13,447 nucleotides of DNA from an uncultured Pseudomonadota bacterium (GTDB lineage Bacteria > Pseudomonadota > Gammaproteobacteria > Methylococcales > Methylomonadaceae): the NCBI GenBank assembly GCA_903904275.1, contig CAIVBX010000113.1:1-13447 (forward strand). Reading direction: 5' to 3'. Positions 7,688 through 13,447 of this stretch are shown piece by piece. The notes beneath the pieces are model-generated. The model saw only the letters and a list, made by a program, of their open reading frames with translations, did not search any database and was not told where the DNA came from. Position numbers and translations under genes: made by a program. Position 1 is the first letter of the stretch. Every line of letters begins with the position of its first letter.

Positions 7688-7929
7688 TTGGTGTTTTCTT
7701 TCTTTTTGAATTTGTAAGGTTCAGCGGTAGGTTTGACGGATTCACTTTCAATGATTTTATCTTCATCGGAAGATTCTTCAGTGGCTTCGCCTTGTCCTTC
7801 TTTCATGGCAGATCGAAAATTGCGTATTGCACCACCAACATCGCTGCCGACATTTCGTAATTTTTTTGTTCCAAACAATAAAATGATGATGCCTAAAATT
7901 AAAGCTAATTGCATGACGCTAAAGTGCAT
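7684..7929 (-). CDS. tatA: Twin-arginine translocase subunit TatA
   Basis: TatA oligomers form the protein-conducting element of the Tat system, which exports folded proteins across the inner membrane. The 81-residue protein has a short membrane helix (VMQLALILGIIILLFG, 5-20) with the typical polar residue Q7. The hinge and amphipathic helix follow (FGTKKLRNVGSDVGGAIRNF, 19-38), including the conserved F38, then an acidic tail (EATEESSDEDK) and a basic end (KFKKKENTK). GAGG lies 9 bases before the ATG and overlaps the hisE stop region. It lies 11 bases after hisE, an arrangement common in gammaproteobacteria. The expected tatB and tatC do not follow; ubiX overlaps its stop instead. A TatE-type paralogue is possible, but sequence alone cannot separate TatA from TatE. 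Confidence 0.94.
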   Translation of the reverse strand: MHFSVMQLALILGIIILLFGTKKLRNVGSDVGGAIRNFRSAMKEGQGEATEESSDEDKIIESESVKPTAEPYKFKKKENTK

Positions 7930-7940
7930 TTTGATTTCCT

Positions 7941-8258
7941 CTATTTTTCACGTTGGGCTTTTTCATCCAAACCCGATAAGCCAAAACGGCGTTGTAATTC
8001 ATTCAACACATCATTTGGATGCAAATTTTGTTGCGCTAATAAAACCATGCAATGAAACCACAAATCGGCTGTTTCATAGACAATTTGTGTTTTATCACCA
8101 TCTTTTGCGGCAATGACAACTTCAGTCGCTTCTTCACCAATTTTTTTTAAAATGGAATCAATACCTTTTGCGTACAAACTCGCAACATAAGATTTATCGC
8201 CTGATTGTGTTTTTCGTTGTTCTAAAATTTCTGCGAGTTGTTCTAACGTGTTGTTCAT
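7941..8258 (-). CDS. hisE: Phosphoribosyl-ATP pyrophosphatase HisE
   Basis: HisE hydrolyses phosphoribosyl-ATP to phosphoribosyl-AMP and pyrophosphate, the second step of histidine synthesis. It is a stand-alone 105-residue all-alpha protein of the MazG-like superfamily, not fused to HisI. Metal-binding acidic motifs are intact: KKIGEEATEVVIAAK (38-52) and ETADLWFHCMVLL (62-74). A GGA about 7 bases upstream supports the ATG. It sits 13 bases after yajR and 11 before tatA. No other his gene is visible in the window, so it is detached from the rest of the pathway, at least locally. Confidence 0.96.
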   Translation of the reverse strand: MNNTLEQLAEILEQRKTQSGDKSYVASLYAKGIDSILKKIGEEATEVVIAAKDGDKTQIVYETADLWFHCMVLLAQQNLHPNDVLNELQRRFGLSGLDEKAQREK

Positions 8259-8271
8259 AAAAAATCCAAAA

Positions 8272-9678
8272 TTAAATCGGCTGATAAACGCGAATGTGCT
8301 TATTTATCAAGGCTTGTAGGTTTTCTTTATTGACAACGTGATTGTCAACTTTCAAATATAAAACGGCTTCTTCATGATGAAGAATAGCTTCGGCAACGCC
8401 TTCTAACGTTAAAATTTCGCTAACAAATAATTCTGCATCGCCTTTGCTCATTGCTTCAATTGAAATTAGCAAACTACCTAAGTAACGCGGTTCAGCCATG
8501 AAGAACGACACTGCAAACCAACTTAATGCTAAAACGGCACAAACCAAAAATACAGCTGTGACACCAAATTCGCCATTAAACCAACCTCCAACCACACCGC
8601 CAAAAAATAGCCCTAAAAATTGCGAACTGGAATACGCGCCCATCGCTGTGCCTTTTAAATCAGCTGGCGCGGTTTTTGAAACCAATGAAGGCAAGGTTGC
8701 TTCAAGCAAATTGAAACCGCAGAAAAATACGCTTAAAAATACAATCAATGTTACTAAATTTTCATGTGCAAAAGTGAAACCAATAGCTGAAATAGCTAAT
8801 GTCGCGATTGCGCCCAAAAAAACTTTTTTCATTTGGCGTTTTTTTTCCGCCAAGATGATGAACGGAATAATCAATGCCATCGAACCGACGAAAACAGGTA
8901 AATAAACGTGCCATTCGTAGCCTTTTTCTAAACCTGCATCACGCATCAACGATGGCACAACGACAAAAATTGCCATCAAAATTAAATGTAAAATGAAAAT
9001 GCCATAATCTAAACGCAATAATTCAGGATTTTTCAAAGCTGTCATTGCTGCATTTGGGACAAATTCTGCATCACGATGAAGTTTTGATTTTTCGGGATTC
9101 GGCACAATGAAAATCACCGCCGCAATGGCTAACAGGGTTAAAAATGCTGTTGTCCAAAAAACGCCCTGAACACCACCGAATGCCGCTGCGATAATTGGTC
9201 CTGCAACAATACCGCCACCAAATGACATTCCAATACTAACGCCAATAGTCGCCATGGCTTTTGTACGATGAATTTCCTGTGTTAAATCAGCGACTAATGC
9301 CATAATTACTGCTGAAATTGCGCCTACACCTTGCAAACCACGACCGATTAAAACACCGTAAATATCATTTGATAATGCGGCAACGACACTGCCGACAAAA
9401 AATAAAATTAAGCCGATAACAATCATTTTTTTGCGTCCGAATTTATCGGACATTAAACCAAACGGAATTTGCAACACGACTTGCGGCAAACCGTAAATAC
9501 TCATTGCTAAACCAATTAAAGCAGGCGTTGCGCCATCTAATTCTTTAGCAAATAACGAAAGTACAGGCAAAATCATAAATAGTCCGAGCATTCGCAAGGC
9601 ATAAACGCCTGCCAATGAACCGATGGCATGTTTTTCTGAAGAACTCATTGTGCTGGAAATATCTTGAACATTGTTCAT
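8272..9678 (-). CDS. yajR: MFS transporter of the YajR type with C-terminal YAM domain
   Basis: This is an inner-membrane major facilitator of 468 residues, close in length and pattern to E. coli YajR (454), a proton-coupled exporter-like protein of unknown natural substrate. Twelve hydrophobic segments run from about residue 20 to 395. The MFS motif A is clear (GLMSDKFGRKK, 74-84), preceded by YGLPQVVLQIPF. Further YajR-like blocks are RGLQGVGAISAVIMALVADL, ATLPSLVSKTAP and KGTAMGAYSSSQFLG. The final 67 or so residues (from YLGSLLISIE) form a soluble ferredoxin-like YAM domain with the characteristic LTLEGVAEAILHHEEAVLYLKVD. The ATG at 9678 is chosen because GGAG stands 8 bases upstream and the longer frame to 9804 would overlap the preceding FKBP gene. 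No substrate can be inferred from the neighbours. Confidence 0.93.
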   Translation of the reverse strand: MNNVQDISSTMSSSEKHAIGSLAGVYALRMLGLFMILPVLSLFAKELDGATPALIGLAMSIYGLPQVVLQIPFGLMSDKFGRKKMIVIGLILFFVGSVVAALSNDIYGVLIGRGLQGVGAISAVIMALVADLTQEIHRTKAMATIGVSIGMSFGGGIVAGPIIAAAFGGVQGVFWTTAFLTLLAIAAVIFIVPNPEKSKLHRDAEFVPNAAMTALKNPELLRLDYGIFILHLILMAIFVVVPSLMRDAGLEKGYEWHVYLPVFVGSMALIIPFIILAEKKRQMKKVFLGAIATLAISAIGFTFAHENLVTLIVFLSVFFCGFNLLEATLPSLVSKTAPADLKGTAMGAYSSSQFLGLFFGGVVGGWFNGEFGVTAVFLVCAVLALSWFAVSFFMAEPRYLGSLLISIEAMSKGDAELFVSEILTLEGVAEAILHHEEAVLYLKVDNHVVNKENLQALINKHIRVYQPI

Positions 9679-9686
9679 GAGTTGAA

Positions 9687-9690
9687 CTCC
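9687..9690 (-). promoter_or_regulatory. Shine-Dalgarno site fixing the yajR start
   Basis: GGAG on the minus strand lies 8 bases before the ATG at 9678. It falls inside the 16-base gap after the FKBP stop and rules out the 42-residue upstream extension. Confidence 0.75.
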
Positions 9691-9694
9691 AAAA

Positions 9695-10720
9695 TTAGGG
9701 GGTTGTTGCCGTAGATGCTGCGGCAGCAGCTGTAATGTCAAGTAATTCAACATCAAAAACCAATGCCGAATTGCCAGGAATTGATGAATTTCCTTTTTGA
9801 CCATAAGCTAAATTTGAAGGAATAAAAAATCTGTATTTAGACCCTTTTTTCATGAGTTGAAGTCCTTCTGTCCAGCCTGCAATAACGCCATTTAATTGAA
9901 AACTCATTGCTGAATTACTATCAAACATGGTTCCAGAAGGCAGGTAGCCGCGATAATTGACTGTTGCTGTATCTGTTGTCGCAGTGGGTGTTGCACCGTT
10001 AGGATTATCTTGAAGAACGACATACTTTAAGCCACTTGCAGTTGTTTTCACACCTTGCAATGTTGATGCAGCTGTCATGAATTTATCACTGTCTGTTGCA
10101 TTTTGCGTTGTGTCCGTTCCGCAACAAGCCGATTGAATAAATGGTTTACCTGTGTAGGTTTCAGTTAACGTGACACTTGAATTCATAGGAACAGTACCAT
10201 TTTTCCAAGACACATTTATCACCATTTTTTTGGTGCCACTAATCGATTTACTCGTAGTGTTTCCTGAATCGGAATATGAAATAACTTGAAAGCCATCGAT
10301 AGTAGGTGTGCCACCAAAAGCTGTTGTGATAAGTTGGCTAATACCAATTCTGTTAAAAAATGCCGCATTGATATTTGTCGAATAGCCATCTGTGAAACTT
10401 AATAAAGATTTGTCGTAAGTGACAGCATACGAATTGCCAGTATTGCTATATTGCCCATAAATGTTCAAAGGCATGAGATATGCGCCTGAAGCATCTTTTT
10501 TTGTGAAATAAAAATTTAACCTATTAAGCCATTCTGAAGAAACATAACTTCCATCAGCAAAAAAAGTAGCAAACTCAAACCCATTTAACGGCGTGCTTTT
10601 GATTTTTTTATTCGCTGGTGTAGTTAGTTGAAGTTGCGTTTTCGTGGCTAATTGCCACGAGTTGGCTGCAAATACTTGTGAACAGGTAAAAAACAGAATC
10701 AAAAAAATAAACTTTTTCAT
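9695..10720 (-). CDS. Secreted FKBP-type peptidyl-prolyl isomerase with an unrecognised N-terminal region
   Basis: The 341-residue protein has a signal peptide (MKKFIFLILFFTCSQVFA, cleavage near 18). It then has about 200 residues of Thr/Ser/Asn-rich, probably beta-rich sequence that I cannot assign, and a C-terminal FKBP domain (about 222-330). FKBP active-site positions are present: VNYRGYL (254-260), MFDSN (265-269), NGVIAGWTEGLQLMKKG (277-293), IPSNLAYG (300-307) and VFDVELLDI (321-329). It should therefore catalyse proline cis-trans isomerisation or act as a chaperone in the periplasm or at the outer membrane. The N-terminal part is not the helical dimerisation domain of FkpA or Mip. It has a Cys-Cys pair (SACCGTD, 197-203) just before the FKBP domain. 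The tail is Ala/Thr-rich. An in-frame GTG at 10729 is the alternative start. It sits 15 bases after ettA. Confidence 0.88.
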   Translation of the reverse strand: MKKFIFLILFFTCSQVFAANSWQLATKTQLQLTTPANKKIKSTPLNGFEFATFFADGSYVSSEWLNRLNFYFTKKDASGAYLMPLNIYGQYSNTGNSYAVTYDKSLLSFTDGYSTNINAAFFNRIGISQLITTAFGGTPTIDGFQVISYSDSGNTTSKSISGTKKMVINVSWKNGTVPMNSSVTLTETYTGKPFIQSACCGTDTTQNATDSDKFMTAASTLQGVKTTASGLKYVVLQDNPNGATPTATTDTATVNYRGYLPSGTMFDSNSAMSFQLNGVIAGWTEGLQLMKKGSKYRFFIPSNLAYGQKGNSSIPGNSALVFDVELLDITAAAAASTATTP

Positions 10721-10735
10721 TTTAATCACACAATT

Positions 10736-12400
10736 TTAAGACAATTTTTTATATTTCAATCGACGCGGTGAATCTGCATCGGTTCCCAAACGACGATGAC
10801 GATCAGCTTCATAATCGGCATAATTTCCTTCAAACCAAACGACTTGGCTGTCACCTTCAAACGCTAAAATGTGCGTCGCAATTCTGTCTAAAAACCAACG
10901 GTCATGCGAAATCACGACCGCACAACCTGGGAAATTCACAACCGCTTCTTCTAATGCTCGTAAGGTTTCAACGTCCAAGTCGTTAGTTGGTTCGTCGAGT
11001 AAAAGAACGTTGCCGCCAATTTTCAATAATTTCGCTAAATGTACACGGTTTCGTTCACCGCCTGACAAATCGCCGATGAATTTTTGTTGATCGCCGCCTT
11101 TGAAATTGAAGCGACCTAAATATGCGCGTGATGGCGTTTGATAAGTGCCGACAGTTACCATATCTAAGCCTTCGGAAACTTCTTCAAAAACCGTTTTTTT
11201 CGCATCCATGTCGTCACGCATTTGGTCAACGTAAGCAAGTTTAACGGTTTCACCGATTTTTAACTCGCCCGAATCAGGTTGTTCAAAACCTGCCATGATT
11301 CTAAATAACGTGGTTTTACCTGCGCCATTTGCCCCAATAATCCCAACGATGCCACCAGGTGGTAATTTGAAGCTCAAATCATTAAACAACAATTTATCGC
11401 CAAACGATTTTGAAATGCCATTAGCTTCAATTACTACGTCGCCTAAACGTTGACCAGGTGGAATATAGATTTCTTGGGTTTCGTTACGTTTTTGAACGTC
11501 ACTTGATGATAATTCTTCAAAACGTGCTAAACGCGCTTTGCTTTTTGCATGACGACCTTTTGTGCCAGAACGTACCCATTCCAACTCTTCTTTCATCGCT
11601 TTTTGACGCGCAGATTCTTGTTTTTCTTCTAACAATAAACGTGCGCCTTTTTGTTCAAGCCAGCTTGAATAGTTACCTTCCCACGGAATGCCTGAGCCAC
11701 GGTCAAGTTCTAAAATCCAACCTGCGACATTATCGAGGAAATATCTATCATGCGTCACAGCTACAACTGTTCCCGTGTAATCGTGCAAGAAGCGTTCGAG
11801 CCACGCAACCGATTCAGCGTCTAAATGGTTAGTCGGTTCGTCAAGAAGCAACATATCAGGATTTGAAAGTAACAAACGGCACAATGCAACGCGACGTTTT
11901 TCACCACCTGATAATTTTGTGACATCTGCGTCCCATTCAGGCAAACGCAACGCATCCGCAGCAACTTCTAATTTGCGGTCTAAATTATGACCATCGCAAG
12001 CGTTAATAATGTCTTCTAAACGCGCTTGTTCGGCGGCAAGTTTGTCAAAATCGGCATCTTCGGCAGCATAATCTAAATAAACTTGATCAAGTTTTGCCAA
12101 GGATTCTTTGATTTCCGCAACAGCTTCTTCAATGTTGCCACGCACGGTTTTGTTCGGATCGAGTTGTGGTTCTTGCGACAAATAACCAATATTGATGCCT
12201 TTGAGCGGAATAGCTTCGCCTTCGATGTCTTTATCTAAGCCCGCCATGATTTTGAGTAATGTTGATTTACCTGAGCCGTTTAAACCCAAAACGCCAATTT
12301 TTGCGCCAGGGAAAAAAGACAATGAAATGTCTTTGAGAATGTATTTTTTGGGTGGAACGATTTTGCCCACACGATTCATTGAATAAATATATTGAGCCAT
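10736..12400 (-). CDS. ettA: Energy-dependent translational throttle protein EttA (ABC-F)
   Basis: EttA binds the ribosomal E site and gates the first steps of elongation according to the ATP/ADP ratio. Its 554 residues align end to end with the E. coli protein (555). The first ABC domain has Walker A GLNGSGKST (39-47), signature LSGGEKRR (163-170) and Walker B LLLDEPTNHLD (184-194). The interdomain arm and linker follow (KGARLLLEEKQESARQKAM; WVRSGTKGRHAKSKARLARFEEL). The second domain has GANGAGKTT (356-364), LSGGERNR (445-452) and LLLDEPTNDLD (466-476). Both catalytic glutamates (E188, E470) are present, and the highly conserved SRAYLGRFNFKG block confirms the subfamily. The ATG has no Shine-Dalgarno; the leader is A/T-rich and short. 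It is the first gene of the minus-strand run and is divergent from pal. Confidence 0.98.
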   Translation of the reverse strand: MAQYIYSMNRVGKIVPPKKYILKDISLSFFPGAKIGVLGLNGSGKSTLLKIMAGLDKDIEGEAIPLKGINIGYLSQEPQLDPNKTVRGNIEEAVAEIKESLAKLDQVYLDYAAEDADFDKLAAEQARLEDIINACDGHNLDRKLEVAADALRLPEWDADVTKLSGGEKRRVALCRLLLSNPDMLLLDEPTNHLDAESVAWLERFLHDYTGTVVAVTHDRYFLDNVAGWILELDRGSGIPWEGNYSSWLEQKGARLLLEEKQESARQKAMKEELEWVRSGTKGRHAKSKARLARFEELSSSDVQKRNETQEIYIPPGQRLGDVVIEANGISKSFGDKLLFNDLSFKLPPGGIVGIIGANGAGKTTLFRIMAGFEQPDSGELKIGETVKLAYVDQMRDDMDAKKTVFEEVSEGLDMVTVGTYQTPSRAYLGRFNFKGGDQQKFIGDLSGGERNRVHLAKLLKIGGNVLLLDEPTNDLDVETLRALEEAVVNFPGCAVVISHDRWFLDRIATHILAFEGDSQVVWFEGNYADYEADRHRRLGTDADSPRRLKYKKLS

Positions 12401-12431
12401 AATAATTTTTTAGGAAGGTTCAAAAAATGAA

Positions 12432-12440
12432 AGTATAACA
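12432..12440 (-). promoter_or_regulatory. Extended -10 promoter for ettA
   Basis: On the minus strand the sequence is TGTTATACT, an extended -10 (TGn plus TATACT). It would start transcription about 25 bases before the ettA ATG. The -35 position is GC-rich and does not match, as expected when TGn is used. If correct, this promoter may drive the whole ettA-to-transglycosylase run. Confidence 0.55.
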
Positions 12441-12508
12441 AATTTCGGTTAATGCGCCGCTTGCTCAAATTTCCTATTTTCGATGCAGGATTTTTGAGGT
12501 GAATCGAT

Positions 12509-12537
12509 TTGTCACGTTTGCAATTTAAATTTACGAT
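12509..12537 (+). promoter_or_regulatory. Candidate distal sigma70 promoter for pal
   Basis: TTGTCA (12509-12514, 5/6) and TACGAT (12532-12537, 4/6) are separated by exactly 17 bases. The start would be about 140 bases upstream of the pal ATG, between the divergent ettA promoter and the stronger TATAAT box. Confidence 0.4.
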
Positions 12538-12569
12538 AAACTGACTACATTTTAGAGCGACGTAAAACA

Positions 12570-12593
12570 AAATTTGAAATTGGTAACAAATTT
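12570..12593. repeat. Inverted repeat in the pal promoter region
   Basis: AAATTTG (12570-12576) and CAAATTT (12587-12593) form a perfect 7-bp inverted repeat around a 10-base centre. It ends just upstream of the TATAAT box at 12614 and covers the approach to its -35 position. It could be a dimeric regulator site, but AT-rich palindromes of this size also arise by chance. Confidence 0.35.
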
Positions 12594-12613
12594 AGTCACT
12601 GGTAATTTTGTTT

Positions 12614-12619
12614 TATAAT
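12614..12619 (+). promoter_or_regulatory. -10 box of the proximal pal promoter
   Basis: A perfect TATAAT lies 67 bases upstream of the chosen pal ATG. The sequence 17 bases further up (TTTAGT, 12591-12596) is a poor -35, so the promoter may depend on upstream factors or AT-rich DNA. Confidence 0.5.
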
Positions 12620-12674
12620 TAAAAACAAGGGCGTGACATTTAAGTTGCACCTAAATTTTCAACTCCACACTTTT

Positions 12675-12678
12675 GGAA
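12675..12678 (+). promoter_or_regulatory. Ribosome binding site deciding the pal start
   Basis: GGAA stands 8 bases before the ATG at 12687 but only 2 bases before the in-frame ATG at 12681. This favours the second, giving MKLTK as the lipoprotein N-terminus. Confidence 0.6.
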
Positions 12679-12686
12679 ACATGAAT

Positions 12687-13262
12687 ATGAAATTGACAAA
12701 AATAGTAGCAACCATCGCCATCCTAAGTGCGTTCGCATTAGCTGGTTGTAGTAGTGATGAAGAAAAAGATGCCAGTTTAACGGACGGCAGTTTAAATGGC
12801 GGAATGAACGATGCGTCTGTAAATGGTTTTGGTGATGGTTCAGGCATGGACGGCGGACGTTTTGGCGCAAATGGGAAATATGGCGCACGCGGTGCAAATG
12901 GTTTGCCGCCAGAATTTAGTGATCCAAATAATCCGCTTTCAAAACGCACCATTTATTTCATGCTCGATAGCAGCCAAGTTCAACAAGATTTCGTTTCTGT
13001 TATTGCTGCACATGCGCGTTATTTATTAGCAAATCCTAGTCAGCACGTTGTTTTAGAGGGCAATGGCGACGAACGTGGGTCGCGCGAATACAACATTGGT
13101 TTGGGTGAGCAGCGTTCAAAAACCGTTGCAAATATGTTGAAAGCACAAGGTGTTTCTGAAAGCCAATTAAGCACTGTAAGCTATGGTGAAGAAAAACCAG
13201 TCGCAATGGGACATGATGAATCGTCTTGGGAATTAAACCGTCGCGTTGAAATCACTTACTAA
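12687..13262 (+). CDS. pal: Peptidoglycan-associated lipoprotein Pal
   Basis: Pal tethers the outer membrane to peptidoglycan and works with Tol proteins in envelope constriction. The 191-residue precursor has a lipoprotein signal with lipobox LAGC, the acylated cysteine being C21. A long flexible linker rich in Gly, Asn and Asp follows (about 22-78). The OmpA-like domain begins at KRTIYFMLDSSQVQQDF (86-102). Peptidoglycan-binding signatures are LEGNGDERGSREYNIGLGEQRS (from 123) and ELNRRVEITY at the end. The first motif reads FMLDSS where most Pal proteins have FDFDSS. It starts a plus-strand unit divergent from ettA, with cpoB one base after its stop. tolB, the usual upstream neighbour, is absent. 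The in-frame ATG at 12681 is the alternative start. Confidence 0.96.
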   Translation: MKLTKIVATIAILSAFALAGCSSDEEKDASLTDGSLNGGMNDASVNGFGDGSGMDGGRFGANGKYGARGANGLPPEFSDPNNPLSKRTIYFMLDSSQVQQDFVSVIAAHARYLLANPSQHVVLEGNGDERGSREYNIGLGEQRSKTVANMLKAQGVSESQLSTVSYGEEKPVAMGHDESSWELNRRVEITY

Positions 13263-13263
13263 A

Positions 13264-13447
13264 ATGAAAAAACTGCCTGCGCTTTTACTTTTTGCGAGTT
13301 CATTTGCTTTTGCAGATTCACTCGCGCCTGTGATTGATAATTCAAATTATCCAATGGGTGCGCCACCTCAAACACCTGCTTCAGTTAGTGCGCCAATGAA
13401 CAGCACGATTGAATTGATGACGCGATTAGACGAAGCGCAGGCTGAAA
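13264..13447 (+). CDS. cpoB: CpoB (YbgF) cell division coordinator, N-terminal fragment cut by right edge
   Basis: The ATG lies one base after the pal stop, so the two are surely co-transcribed and probably translationally coupled. Sixty-one codons are visible. A signal peptide (MKKLPALLLFASSFAFA, cleavage before DS) leads into a Pro/Ala/Ser-rich stretch and the start of a coiled coil (STIELMTRLDEAQAE). This matches the trimerisation coiled coil at the N-terminus of mature CpoB. In the family, this is followed by a TPR domain that binds TolA and links outer-membrane constriction to septal wall synthesis; that part lies outside the window. The call rests on position after pal plus this N-terminal pattern. 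Confidence 0.88.
   Translation, partial: MKKLPALLLFASSFAFADSLAPVIDNSNYPMGAPPQTPASVSAPMNSTIELMTRLDEAQAE

Noticed and set aside
12376..12570. 64-codon minus-strand frame over the ettA start and promoter
   Set aside because: It overlaps the ettA start out of frame, has no recognisable features, and covers the promoter region shared by ettA and pal.

Overview
The window looks like chromosomal DNA from an AT-rich gammaproteobacterium. The evidence is the combination of a FimV-type inner-membrane pilus/polarity protein, YajR, EttA, PurT, the hisE-tatA junction, and pal followed at once by cpoB (ybgF). I cannot fix the order or genus from sequence alone. I see no transposase, integrase, phage gene, CRISPR array, tRNA or rRNA, so this is core genome rather than an island.

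Layout. Everything from 1 to 12400 reads on the minus strand. Read in the direction of transcription, it begins with an apparent eight-gene run: ettA (translation throttle ABC-F), a secreted FKBP-type prolyl isomerase with an unrecognised N-terminal region, yajR (MFS transporter with a C-terminal YAM domain), hisE, tatA, ubiX, purT, and a periplasmic lytic transglycosylase with two DUF4124-like modules. Gaps between these genes are only 10 to 38 bases, and tatA and ubiX overlap by four bases. After a 152-base gap with its own candidate promoter come a divergent fimV homologue, an unrecognised 147-residue membrane-anchored or secreted protein, and the first 800 codons of mfd, which runs off the left edge. 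Divergently on the plus strand, from a 286-base promoter region next to ettA, lie pal (12687-13262) and the start of cpoB, cut by the right edge.

How the genes relate. Most are housekeeping: translation, histidine, purine and ubiquinone cofactor synthesis, protein export, and transcription-coupled repair. Cell-envelope functions recur: prolyl isomerase, TatA, transglycosylase, FimV, Pal and CpoB. They do not form one obvious pathway. The least ordinary parts are the fimV homologue, the new region fused to the FKBP domain, and the small unknown protein. The fimV homologue lacks a recognisable LysM and the usual C-terminal FimV motif, and it ends in four exact 28-residue tandem repeats. I found no convincing intrinsic terminator in any intergenic gap. 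No gene-free stretch exceeds 300 bases.
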